Below, piece after piece: positions 12,048-23,083 of a stretch of 64,000 bases of DNA. The notes beneath the pieces are model-generated. The model did not search any database. It saw nothing but the letters and a program-made list of their open reading frames with translations, and was not told the DNA's origin. This DNA is from Hysterangium stoloniferum (taxonomy: Eukaryota > Basidiomycota > Agaricomycetes > Hysterangiales > Hysterangiaceae): NCBI GenBank assembly GCA_015178975.1, contig WHVD01000160.1:62001-126000 (forward strand), written 5' to 3'. Both the position numbers and the translations under genes were made by a program. How positions within the stretch are numbered: the first letter of the stretch is position 1; each line of letters starts with the position of its first letter.

Positions 12048-13367
12048 AAGGAGAGCCATTACACTGATATTTCACTGAATATTAAATAGCATCTCATAAA
12101 TATATAGACCTATACTATATAGTACACACCCTAAATCATTTTGTCTTAATTGGGTCCCTTTCCTGAGATACAGCACAATTTGTCTGTGGGTTGAAAGCGG
12201 AATTTTTTTTACAGTAACCTTTGTCTTTGTCTATGTTTGGGTGAGTGGACCCCCAGTGGATGTAAATCCAGGGGCCACAGGCTCCATTGCACAAAACATG
12301 CTGATGGGGACATGAGTGAGCCCAATGAAAGAATGGAGTAGAGGCACAGAGGGCTAGGAGTGAAGATATCACAAATGTCACCAAAAGAGTGCAGTTGAAG
12401 GATCCTGCCAGGATGAGGAGAGGGAAGTCAGAGAAGCTGTGTCTTCAAAGAGCCACTGAATTGTCATAGGAACATAGGCTGCAAAGGGCCAACATGGTCA
12501 GCATAGTGTAGGATAGCCATTATGGTTCAATCATAGAAACATGGCAGTGATGGGGTGATGAAGTCATAGTATAAGCCATTATGGTTCAAAGATCCAGAGT
12601 GGTTTTTAGAACGGCAGGATGGACTTCAAAAGGGGTGAAGGATATCTGTGCCACCCATTTTCCAAACCCCCTGCTGGGAAGGACAAACAGACCCCTCTAT
12701 TGGCAGTGCCAAAACTAGAGTGGTGTCCAGGTGGAGATTCCAAGGAAAAAGAAAATTACTCAAGGAAAGGCTGAGCAATCCTTGAGGCCACTCAGACGAT
12801 GGTGGCAAGAGACAAAAGGCGGCAGGAGCTGCGGAGCTTAAAAGGGGAAACATTCCCATTACAAAGAACACGTACTAACGGACTTAGTCCGTTCCAACTT
12901 TGAACTCCGCATTAGGTACTCGGAACAGCTGTAAGCTCTATGGGACAGACAGGTTTTATTTCGGGTTTCGCCGAAACGTGTGAGTGCTGAAGCACTGATG
13001 TCCTGTATCATACTTATCATATCAATGTACTGTGTAGATTATCATTTGCCTCTTCCTAATTAGGAAACCAGCTTTCAAACCCTGCTCAATCAAATTATGG
13101 AATCTCGCAATCATGGCATTGACGCTCACTGGGAGTCTCCATTGGGCGCTTGCACCACACTATATCACATCGCTTCAACACTGTTTTTATGCTTCGCTGT
13201 CACAAGTGTGATCCTTTCAATCACGGGCTTCCAACCGTGCCCAGAAACTGCACCGGTGGAATGGCCCTTCCCGCATTATTGATAGGCACGTCTTCCTGTG
13301 ACGGGCGCTCTTAGCCCATACCATCTCACTTCACACATCATCTCAGCCATTCAACATCGGGCACATT
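12048..13367. other. Intergenic stretch upstream of the GTPase gene
   Basis: Two minus-strand ORFs (12136-12384, 82 codons; 12626-12871, 81 codons) start with hydrophobic stretches, and the first holds six cysteines. Neither has a recognised homologue. Short perfect inverted repeats with small loops cluster at about 12875-12990, for example ACGGACTTAGTCCGT and AGTGCTGAAGCACT. No promoter element could be named with confidence. Confidence 0.4.
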
Positions 13368-16300
13368 ATGTCGCAAGAACAGCTCGAAAATTCCAATAAT
13401 CTTGTAGGGAGTACTGATAACGATGGCATATTTCCCTTCTGACATCCAAATAGCACGTCGAACGTTTTCGAATTCTGGTTATTGGTAACGCCAACGCTGG
13501 AAAGACAACCATTCTGGAAAAGGTGTGCCATGCCTGGGGTCGCCAACCGATCTATATCAATGTAAGTGATCTGTGCATACCTAACTGCAATATCCCCAAT
13601 GCACGTTACTTTATTCTGTTCTTACTTACCTGATTTAGAGCGATTCAAAGTTAGAGCCGTCAGCCTTGGTCTGTGTCGGATCGACTAGGACCTCCAGTGG
13701 TGATGCACTCATGATAGTTTTTTTAGCGTGGAAACCACGAGATCGAACACCAGTTTCAATATCCAACTGCTCACGGCTTCGTATTTCATGACTCCTGCGG
13801 GTTCGAAGCGGGTGGTGCTGTCGAGCTGCAAAAAGTCACAAACTTTATCGAAAACCGAGCAAAGGGTGCGCAATTAAAGGATCAATTGCATACCATTTGG
13901 TGCGCTGAAGTTCCGCATTATTTTTCCAAATTCTGACGTTTGTGGTTCAGGTATTGTTTGCCAACTAGTAACGATAGAGGGATGACCAATGCAGAGATGC
14001 GTCTGTTTGAGAGCGGTACGGGAAATGGTCAGCGAGTGTCTGCGTCATGAGCTGAGTCTACTGATTACCATCCAAGTCCCCATTATCGCCATTTTCACGA
14101 AAATGGATGCTCTGGACCAGGAGGCACGCAACCAGTTAATGTGGAAGGATGATGATCTTTCTCGTGAAGAAATTGAAAAGCAAGTTCCCGGTCTCGCAGA
14201 GGACATATTTCAAAAGAAATATCTCAAACGACTCGCGGAAGTAAAACACAAGCCTCGGCATGTCGTCCGTCTCCGTGGTATGTTGCTTCTTGTCGATGAC
14301 ACAGCAACCTGTTCAGCCATACCCCTCAGACATGAACAAAGAGGGTACTAATTGTGATGAGCTGATCGTGAGAACCTCACAGGCCCTTGACGGTGACACT
14401 CTGAAACTGTTCTGTCTGTCGATATTGCGGATCGATATTGAATCTCGTATCAAAGAAGTTATCAACAGGTGAGCTACCCAGTTCTCCGCCGTCAAAGCAG
14501 ACTGCCAATACATGGATATCCAAGGATAATTATACCGCAGGTCCAAGGTGAGGCAGGATATGGCCAATGCAAGACAGACTGTTGAATTCATGGGTATCAT
14601 TTTGCTCAGCTGTTCTCGAATCGGGCACATTTTCCGAAGAACAAGCAAAATCCTTGTTCTGCAAGGTCATGCGTTGTTTTCCACACGTCTTGGTGCGAGA
14701 ATGTTGTAACTCCAGCTCTTACATATTTTGACGTTGGTAACAACAGCCTGTGAGTGACTCGAAGCTATCCTCTTATCATGTCATTCCCTGATATTTCATT
14801 GGTAGAGTGTGAGTGTCCATACATATGTTGACAATATCCGAGATTATTGATTCCAGTATCTTTGCCTTTTAGTTTGTGAGTTGATCTTGTCATTGTCATT
14901 GCCTCATCTAACTTAACATCATTGCTTCTTAGCAGAATGTAGGTCTATCTAGGGAAGTGTTATCATTATGTTGATCTCCACTTCTCCCTGCTCACCACAG
15001 AAAGTATGTAACACAATTCCACTGTAGTCTGCTTTTCTATTCACAATCATTGAATTATTTTATTATTATGTTTCCAGGTAGTGAGTATTTTAGCAAATAT
15101 GATTATAATACTGCTCAGGCTAGTTTATCATTCACTGCCCTCTTTTAGATTGTGAGTATGGCTAATTCATATTTTTGTTTGGCTTCTGACATTTTGACAG
15201 GTGGTAAGTTCTTGCTGTTGTTTCAAGGCTGTATAAACCTCTTCTGCTACATTGCCCATAGGATGTGAGTGTCTGCCCAGTTTTTCATATATTAGCACAT
15301 GACTGTTCTTGTAAACTACAATGTGGCAGATGGTAAGTCTTTTTGTACTGAATATTCCTTGAGTGGCTCAATGACTTGTGGATGACTCAGGATGTAAGTA
15401 TGCACATTCAATGCACAAATGATTGATGCACACTAATAAGAGGATGATCTAACTGGTTTTAAACTGCATAGAAAGTGAGTATGCTTATATGGTTATATTG
15501 AAGTTAACCTTATATATGATTTCCACATTCTGAAAAGAATGTAAATTCCCTCTGAGTTCTAATAAAATAGTCCATTCACTCACAGCAATTTTCTGCCTGC
15601 TTGGACTTGATAGGCTGTGAGTGGGAATATTATGTGGATTGGTTACCAAGAAATTCTAATACCACATTTGTAATGCTCAAACAGATTGATGTGAGTGTCA
15701 CTTCCAAACAACTAAGCATGCTTATTAAAAATTGTGTTTGAGATAGGCTGTAAGCACTGCCTATCCAAGGTTTGGAAACAAGGGTATGACACTTTGGTTT
15801 TATCTTACCAACAGACTGTATGTGTTGTCTGGTTAAATGTATTGTCAAAGTCTGGATAACAATGCTTATGCTCTTTGGTTGTGTGGATTACCTACAGAGA
15901 GTAAGTGTATCTGACTCTGTTGCATTCCATGGCTAAATGGGCTGTGGATAATTTAGGAGGTTAGTCATATACTCATTGTCATGTATACATATGTATTGAG
16001 TGGTGGATTGATTGGATGAAAATCAGAGTGTATGTGTTTTTCTTTGTGTACCAAATTGAAGAGGGGTACTCAATGGGATTTCTATCTGGGATTGTAGATG
16101 GTGAGGATTCTTTGCTTGCTTGTAATCAGAATTATTATCACAAACTAAACTGATATCTTGAACAATTGTGGGGGTGGTCATTATAGAATGTAAATTTTTC
16201 CGCCTTCTCCGCCCCTCATAGCTCATCTCCCTTGGCATGCTCTTCCCAGGTTGTGAGTTTCTGACTTTGTCCTCCTCATCTGCCCCTGATAGCTCAGCTC

Positions 16301-19300
16301 CCTTGGCATGCTCTTCCCAGGATGTGAGTTTCTGACTTTGTCCTCCTCATCTGCCCCTCATGGCTCATCTCCCTTGGCATGCTCTTCCCAGCTTGTGAGT
16401 TTCTGACTTTGTGCTCCTTGTCTGCCCCTCATGGCTCATCTCCCTTGGCACGCTCTTCCCAGGGAGTGAGTTTCTGACTTTGTCCTCTTTGTTTATCCCT
16501 CATGGCTCATCTTTCTTGGCATCCTCTTCCCAGGGAGTGAGTTTCTGACTTTGTCCTCCTTGTCTGTCCCTCATGGCTCATCTCCCCTGGCATACTCTTC
16601 CCAGCGAGTGAGTTTCTGACTTTGTCCTCCTCATCTGCCCCTGATAGCTCAGCTCCCTTGGCATGCTCTTCCCAGGATGTGAGTTTCTGACTTTGTCCTC
16701 CTCATCTGCCCCTCATGGTTCATCTCCCTTGGCATGCTCTTCCCAGCTTGTGAGTTTCTGACTTTGTGCTCCTTGTCTGCCCCTCATGGCTCATCTCCCT
16801 TGGCATGCTCTTCCCAGGGAGTGAGTTTCTGACTTTGTCCTCTTTGTTTATCCCTCATGGCTCATCTTTCTTGGCATCCTCTTCCCAGGGAGTGAGTTTC
16901 TGACTTTGTCCTCCTTGTCTGTCCCTCATGGCTCATTTCCCTTGGCATGCTCTTCCCAGCGAGTGAGTTTCTGACTTTGTCCTCCTCATCTGCCCCTGAT
17001 AGCTCAGCTCCCTTGGCATGCTCTTCCCAGGATGTGAGTTTCTGACTTTGTCCTCCTCATCTGCCCCTCATGGCTCATCTCCCTTGGCATGCTCTTCCCA
17101 GCTTGTGAGTTTCTGACTTTGTGCTCCTTGTCTGCCCCTCATGGCTCATCTCCCTTGGCATGCTCTTCCCAGGGAGTGAGTTTCTGACTTTGTCCTCCTT
17201 GTTTATCGCTCATGGCTCATCTCCCTTGGCATGCTCTTCCCAGCGAGTGAGTTTCTGACTTTGTGCTCCTTGTCTGCCCCTCATGGCTCATTTCCCTTGG
17301 CATGCTCTTCCCAGCGAGTGAGTTTCTGACTTTGTCCTCCTTGTCTGCCCCTCATGGCTCATCTCCCCTGGCATGCTCTTCCCAGCTTGTGAGTTTCTGA
17401 CTTTGTCCTTGTCTGCCCCTCATGGCTCATTTCCCTTGGCATGGCTTCCCAGGGAGTGAGTTTCTGACTTTGTCCTCATTGTCTGCCCCTCATGGCTCAT
17501 CTCCCTTGGCATGCTCTTCCCAGCTTGTGAGTTTCTGACTTTGTCCTCCTTGTCTGCCCCTCATGGCTCATCTCCCCTGGCATACTCTTCCCAGCTTGTG
17601 AGTTTCTGACTTTGTCCTCCTTGTCTGCCCCTCATGACTCATCTCCCTTGGCATGCTCTTCCCAGGGAGTGAGTTTATGACTTTGTCCTCCTTGTTTATC
17701 CCTCATGGCTCATCTCCATTGGCATGCTCTTCCCAGGGAGTGAGTTTCTGACTTTGTCCTCCTTGTCTGCCCCTCATGGCTCATCTCCCCTGGCATGCTC
17801 TTCCCAGCTTGTGAGTTTCTGACTTTGTCCTCCTTGTCTGCCCCTCATGGCTCATCTCCCCTGGCATGCTCTTCCCAGCTTGTGAGTTTCTGACTTTGTC
17901 CTCCTTGTCTGCACCTCAAGGCTCATCTCCCTTGGCATGCTCTTTCCAGCAAGTGAGTTTCTGACTTTGTCCTCCTTGTTTATCCCTCATGGCTCATCTC
18001 CCTTGGTATGCTCTTCCCAGCGAGTGAGTTTCTGACTTTGTCATCCTTGTCATGGCTCATTTCCCTTGGCATACTCTTCCCAGCTTGTGAGTTTCTGACT
18101 TTGTCCTGCTTGTTTATCCCTCATGGCTCATCTCCCTTGGTATGCTCTTCCCAGGTTGTGAGTTTCTGACTTTGTCCTCCTTGTCTGCCCCTCATGGCTC
18201 ATTTCCCTTGGCATACTCTTCCCAGCTTGTGAGTTTCTGACTTTGTCCTCCGTGTCTATCCCTCATGGCTCATCCTTGGCATGCTCTTCCCAGGAAGTGA
18301 GTTTCTGACTTTATTCTCCTTGTCTGCCCCTCATGGCTCATCTCCCTTGGCATGCTCTTCCCAGGAAGTGAGTTTCTGACTTTGTCCTCCTTGCCTGCCC
18401 CTCATGGCTCATTTCCCTTGGCATGCTCTTCCCAGCAAGTGAGTTTCTGATTTGTTCTCCTTGTCTATCCCTCATTGCTCATCTCCCTTGGCATGCTCTT
18501 CCCAGGATGTGTGTTTCTGATTTTGTCCTCCTTGTCTGCCCCTCATGGCTCATCTCCCTTGGCATGCTCTTCCAGGAAGTGAGTTTCTGACTGTGTCCTC
18601 CTTGCCTATCCCTCATGGCTCATCTCTCTTGGCATGCTCTTCCCAGCTTGTGAGTTTCTGACTTTGTCCTCCTTGTCTGCCCCTCATGGCTCATCTCCCT
18701 TGGCATGCTCTTCCCAGCTTGTGAGTTTCTGACTGTGTCCTCCTTGCCTATCCTTCATGGCTCATCTCCCTTGGCATGCTCTTCCCAGCAAGTGAGTTTC
18801 TGACTTTGTCCTCCTTGTCTACCCCTCATGGCTCATCCTTGGCATGCTCTTCCCAGCTTGTGAGTTTCTGACTTTGTCCTCCTTGTCTACCCCTCAAGGC
18901 TCATCTCCCTTGGCATGCTCTTCCCAGGAAGTGAGTTTCTGACTTTGTTCTCCTCGTCTGCCCCTCATGGCTCATCTCCCTCGGCATGCTCTTCCCAGCT
19001 TGTGAGTTTCTGACTTTGTCCTCCTTGTCTACCCCTCATGGCTCGTCTCCCTTGGCATGCTCTTCCCAGGGAGTGAGTTTCTGATTTGTTCTCCTTGTCT
19101 ATCCCTCATTGCTCATCTCCCTTGGCATGCTCTTCCCAGGATGTGTGTTTCTGATTTTGTCCTCCTTGTCTGCCCCTCAAAGCTCATCTCCCTTGGGATG
19201 CTCTTCCCAGCTTGTGAGTTTTTGACTTTGTCCTCCTTGTCTGCCCCTCATGGCTCATCTCCCTTGGCATGCTCTTCCCAGAGGGTGAGTTTCTGACTTT

Positions 19301-22010
19301 GTCCTCCTTGTCTACCCCTCATGGCTCATCTCCCTTGGCATGCTCTTCCCAGGAAGTGAGTTTCTGACTTTATTCTCCTCGTCTGCCCCTCATGGCTCAT
19401 CTCCCTCGGCATGCTCTTCCCAGCGAGTGAGTTTCTGACTTTGTCCTCCTTGTCTATCCCTCATGGCTCATCCTTGGCATGCTCTTCCCAGAGGGTGAGT
19501 TTCTGACTTTGTCCTCCTTGTCTGCCCCTCATGGCTCATCTCCCTTGGCATGCTCTTCCCAGCTTGTGAGTTTCTGACTTTGTCCTCTTTGTCTATCCCT
19601 CATGGCTCATCTCCCTTGGCATGCTCTTCCCAGCGAGTGAGTTTCTGACTTTGTCCTCCTTGTCTGCCCCTCATGGCTCATTTCCCTTGGCATGCTCTTC
19701 CCAGCTTGTGAGTTTCTGACTTTGTCCTCCTTGTCTGCCCCTCATGGCTCATCTCCCTTGGCATGCTCTTCCCAGGAAGTGAGTTTCTGACTTTGTTCTC
19801 CTTGTCTGCCCCTCATGGCTCATCTCCCTTGGCATGCTCTTCCCAGCGAGTGAGTTTCTGATTTTGTCCTCCTTGTCTGCCCCTCATGGCTCATCTCCCT
19901 TGGCATGCTCTTCCCAGCTTGTGAGTTTCTGACTTTGTCCTCCTTGTCTATCCCTCATGGCTCATCCTTGGCATGCTCTTCCCAGCTTGTGAGTTTCTGA
20001 CTTTGTCCTCCTTGTCTGCCCCTCATGGCTCATCTCCCTTGGCATGCTCTTCCCAGGGAGTGAGTTTCTGACTTTGTGCTCCTTGTTTATCCCTCATGGC
20101 TAATCTCCCTTGGCATGCTCTTCCCAGCTTGTGAGTTTCTGACTTTGTCCTCCTTGTCTACCCCTCATGGCTAATCTCCCTTTGCATGCTCTTCCCAGCT
20201 TGTGAGTTTCTGATTTGTTCTCCTTGTCTATCCCTCATTGCTCATCTCCCTTGGCATGCTCTTCCCAGGATGTGTGTTTCTGATTTTGTCCTCCTTGTCT
20301 GCCCCTCAAAGCTCATCTCCCTTGGGATGCTCTTCCCAGCTTGTGAGTTTTTGACTTTGTCCTCCTTGTCTGCCCCTCATGGCTCATCTCCCTTGGCATG
20401 CTCTTCCCAGGGAGTGAGTTTCTGACTTTGTCCTCCTTGTTTATCCCTCATGGCTAATCTTTCTTGGTGTGCTCTTCCCAGGAAGTGAGTTTCTGACTTT
20501 GTCCTCCTTGTCTACCCCTCATGGCTCATCTCCCTTGGCATGCTCTTCCCAGCGAGTGAGTTTCTGGCTTTGTCCTCCTTGTCTACCCCTCATGGCTCAT
20601 CTCCCTTGGCATGCTCTTCCCAGCGAGTGAGTTACTGATTTTGTCCTCCTTGTCTGCCCCTCATGGCTCATCTCCCTTGGCATGCTCTTCCCAGCTTGTG
20701 AGTTTCTGACTGTGTCCTCCTTGCCTATCCCTCATGGCTCATCTCCCTTGGCATGCTCTTCCCAGCAAGTGAGTTTCTGACTTTGTCCTCCTTGTTTATC
20801 CCTCATGGCTAATCTCCCTTGGCATGCTCTTCCCAGCTTGTGAGTTTCTGACTTTGTCCTCCTTGGTTTCTGACTTTGTACTCCTTGTCTGCCCCTCATG
20901 GCTCATCTCCCTTGGCATACTCTTCCCAGGAAGTGAGTTTCTGACTTTGTCCTCCTTGTCTGCCCCTCATGGCTCATTTCCCTTGGCATGCTCTTCCCAG
21001 GGAGTGAGTTTCTGACTTTGTCCTCCTTGTCTGCCCCTCATGGCTCATCTCCTTTGCATGCTCTTCCCAGCGAGTGAGTTTCTGGCTTTGTCCTCCTTGT
21101 CTGTCCCTCATGGCTCATTTCCCTTGGCATGCTCTTCCCAGGGAGTGAGTTTATGACTTTGTCCTCCTTGTCTGCCCCTCATGGCTTATCTCCTTTGGCA
21201 TACTCTTCCCAGGAAGTGAGTTTCTGACTTTGTCCTCCTTGTCTGCCCCTCATGGCTCATCTCCCTTGGCATGCTCTTCCCAGGAAGTGAGTTTCTGACT
21301 TTGTCCTTCTTGTCTATCCCTCATGGCTCATCTCCCTTGGCATGCTCTTTCCAGGATGTGAGTTTTTTATTTTTCTTCTCCCTGTTTCTGGCTTCTCTTC
21401 CTGGGTGTGGTGTGATCTCCCTATATTTTGGAATTGTTCCTATTTTCTATTTTTATTTTGTTCTTTTCTTTTACTGACAATTCTGTTGTCCTCATTCTTT
21501 TATTCCCTCAGGATTATTACTCCCAACAATGCTTTTTCTCCATCTTGACCCATCCAAGATATGAGGTGTGATAAACTTTGTGAATATATGGCTAATGGTT
21601 ACCATTGGTTTATTTAACCTCTCAGTCATGTTCTGGCTTGCCCCAATGCAAGGTTGTCTGGCTTAGCATTGGTACTTTGCACTTACTTGTTCAACTTGTT
21701 TCACCCTTGAACACATAATTCTTAGCTGCCATGGTCATCAGTTGCCATTTGCTTGATGCTTCACCAAATTTTGACTTTCAGGAGTCTGCAAAGTCTTATA
21801 TGGCTTCCTCAGCTCAGACTTTGGTAGATGATGTGAAGAAAGTATATGAGACAGCAATTTCTTGTGGTAATGGAGACAGTGATGTGATCTTTGAAATAAT
21901 GAAGAAGAATGTCCCAGGTATGTTTCTTCCCCTTGGATTATCTGCTGGTGATGATACTTACTTGACCACTTGTGGTTGTTGTAGATTTTGCCATTTCTAG
22001 TCAGTATTAG
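13368..22010 (+). CDS. P-loop GTPase with a 95-unit single-codon exon array (predicted 461 aa)
   Basis: Predicted cytosolic GTP-binding protein of a family common in mushroom-forming fungi; substrate and role are unknown. Normal exons: 13368-13403, 13454-13561, 13639-13668, 13727-13899, 13951-14015, 14077-14277, 14330-14468, 14501-14547, 14610-14692. Motifs: Walker A/G1 GNANAGKT (residues 23-30), LEPSA followed by RGNHEIEH before G3 DSCG (80-83), and G4 TKMD (145-148). The stretch ending CFPHVL (about 289-294) is also typical of the family. Then come 95 micro-exons (residues about 295-390), an 18-codon exon (21512-21565), a 136-base exon (21782-21917) and a last exon (21985-22010) ending TAG. 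The frame stays open across all predicted junctions. Weak points: the intron 14469-14500 is only 32 nt, some donors are unusual (GTCTGT at 13669, GTGCGC at 13900, GTGCGA at 14693), and one acceptor is AAG (14076). The intron 21566-21781 is long and could hide another exon. The start is the first ATG giving a phase-0 link to the P-loop exon. Confidence 0.75.
14747..16189 (+). other. Micro-exon array, diverged part: 22 micro-exons with unrelated introns
   Basis: Each unit reads acceptor (CAG, TAG or AAG), three bases, donor (mostly GTRAGT). Exon starts are 14747, 14806, 14873, 14936, 15001, 15078, 15149, 15201, 15262, 15330, 15391, 15472, 15538, 15614, 15685 (six bases, ATTGAT), 15747, 15815, 15898, 15957, 16027, 16098 and 16187. 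Introns are 49-86 nt and share no obvious sequence beyond splice signals. Spliced in order the codons read PSFNKVIVDMDKNAIDATRE and then S, M, N: a varied, helix-compatible peptide with no stop. Donors vary (GTGAGT, GTAGGT, GTATGT, GTAAGT, GTAAAT, GTTAGT, GTGAGG, GTAAGC), as expected for old independent introns. Confidence 0.8.
16190..21357 (+). repeat. Micro-exon array, homogenised part: 73 tandem intron-plus-codon units
   Basis: Units of about 70 bp run GTGAGTTTCTGACTTTGTCC ... CTCATGGCTCATCTCCC ... GCATGCTCTTCCCAG, then a triplet, then the next GTGAGT. I read 73 consecutive triplets (first 16250-16252, last 21355-21357): CTT 24, GGA 13, CGA 11, GAA 10, GAT 7, CAA 4, AGG 2, GTT 2. None is a stop and none differs from three bases. 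The encoded residues are Leu, Gly, Arg, Glu, Asp, Gln and Val. CTCAT about 25-30 nt before the acceptor fits the fungal branch-point form CTNAY. A few introns are shorter (CATCCTTGG deletions) and one near 20830-20930 carries a partial internal duplication. ORFs of up to 79 codons running through the units are unspliced shadows. Confidence 0.88.
21358..22010 (+). other. Conventional 3' exons closing the GTPase frame
   Basis: A 154-nt intron (21358-21511) with a strong pyrimidine tract and no internal AG-triplet-GT leads to an 18-codon exon ending HPRYE. After a 216-nt intron comes a 45-codon block with VDDVKKVYETAIS and VIFEIMKKNVP. A 67-nt intron (GTATGT...TTGTAG) precedes the last codons and TAG. 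The phases match the array (phase 0 into the first two exons, phase 1 into the last). This shows that the array lies inside the gene and not downstream of it. Confidence 0.7.
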
Positions 22011-22615
22011 CTCTCATTTGTGCATTATGTTATGGAAGACCAAAGGAGTAATTTGCTGCCCATGTATATAAATTTTGCATGGTGTGTAACAAATGTTCAT
22101 GGTTTGAATACACCTGTCTCTGTATCTTGCAATTCTATAAATACTTTGGAGTTCCATCCTTGTTGTTCTTTATATGTATGTATGTGAACATAGTACTATT
22201 ATCTCACAGTTTTGTGAACTGTCTGGGCAGTGTATGCTTGAAAGTTCACAAACAATGATGGATAAGCTATAAATTCAGTTTCAACCATAGGTGTTAGGTC
22301 TCATTACATTCATTTGGTTAGGTATTTACTACTGTGTTTGGTACCCTGATGTTCCATGGATGAGCAGGTTCTTGACTATTCCTGGGTGGGTCCATGTATG
22401 TATGTACATACATAACCAATTGACCTCATTTGGTTTTATATGTCATTATTTCTCATACAGTATATTGTTCTCAAAAACTATTACTTGTCCTGATATGCTT
22501 AATCCATAAACTGCTTTGAATAACCTTTGTTCCTCAGCTTCCTCCCAAGGATGCTGTGTGGAGCAGTTATTATTAATGGAGACATAATGAGACATTTCAC
22601 CCACATGAGGACAAT
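22011..22615. other. Presumed 3' flank of the GTPase gene
   Basis: AT-rich sequence without a recognised gene. Small plus-strand ORFs (22291-22509, 22527-22880) look like chance or shadows of the minus-strand ORF that follows. Confidence 0.4.
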
Positions 22616-23083
22616 CTATCTTGATATGTTCTGGGCCTCCACATATCCAACATTCCTTGGAAGGCTTGACAGCACTCCTTTGTCACTCTTCTCAACAAAC
22701 AGTTTCCCATTACATTTGCCTTGTACAGAGTTCAATTTTTCAAAGCCAATGTTCTTCATCAAGTTCCTCTCTTTTGTCTTGCCAATAAGAATGTGGTTAG
22801 GTGCAAGCAGATCATCCTCAACCTCTAGATGTGACTCATCCCATTCCATCAACATGGCTCTAGACTTCTGGAACCAGTAGCATTCTTGATGCATTTGGTT
22901 CCAAGCATTCATCAGAGCCTCTTGTAAATTGTTCTGCAAAGTCATGATGTCATTGATAGGTTGCCCCTGCAGCAAGTAGAGCCATTCTGTGGACAGAGGC
23001 ACAATTAAATGGTACATTTCTGCCTTCCTATCCTGACAGAAACCATCTAGAAGTGATAAAGCTTGATTCTTCACTGAATACAC
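22616..23083 (-). CDS. Unrecognised ORF, 155 codons
   Basis: The single open frame encodes a mostly hydrophilic protein with Leu-rich helical stretches (LSTEWLYLLQGQPINDIM) and an acidic segment (EWDESHLEVEDDLLAP). It matches no family I recognise. It sits between the GTPase gene and a Tc1 remnant, so it may be an exon of a transposon-derived gene. No signal peptide or membrane segment is evident, and no obvious partner exon was found. Confidence 0.3.
   Translation of the reverse strand: MYSVKNQALSLLDGFCQDRKAEMYHLIVPLSTEWLYLLQGQPINDIMTLQNNLQEALMNAWNQMHQECYWFQKSRAMLMEWDESHLEVEDDLLAPNHILIGKTKERNLMKNIGFEKLNSVQGKCNGKLFVEKSDKGVLSSLPRNVGYVEAQNISR

Noticed and set aside
12136-12871. Two small minus-strand ORFs with hydrophobic starts that resemble secreted proteins
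   Set aside because: No homology, no supporting introns or regulatory signals, and such short frames are common by chance in this composition.
14693-14737. Termination of the GTPase gene at the stop following the CFPHVL exon, without any array
   Set aside because: Not excluded for a minor transcript, but the downstream exons at 21512-22010 are in matching phase and look coding, and the 22 diverged units obey the three-base rule.
16250-21355. CRISPR-like look: dozens of near-identical units with a short variable part
   Set aside because: The variable part is only three bases, the unit edges are splice donor and acceptor sequences, and the genome is clearly eukaryotic.
19057-21548. Several ORFs of 60-80 codons with repeated Leu/Ser/Pro-rich sequence in the array
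   Set aside because: They run straight through intron-like units in one frame and repeat with the unit, so they are unspliced shadows.
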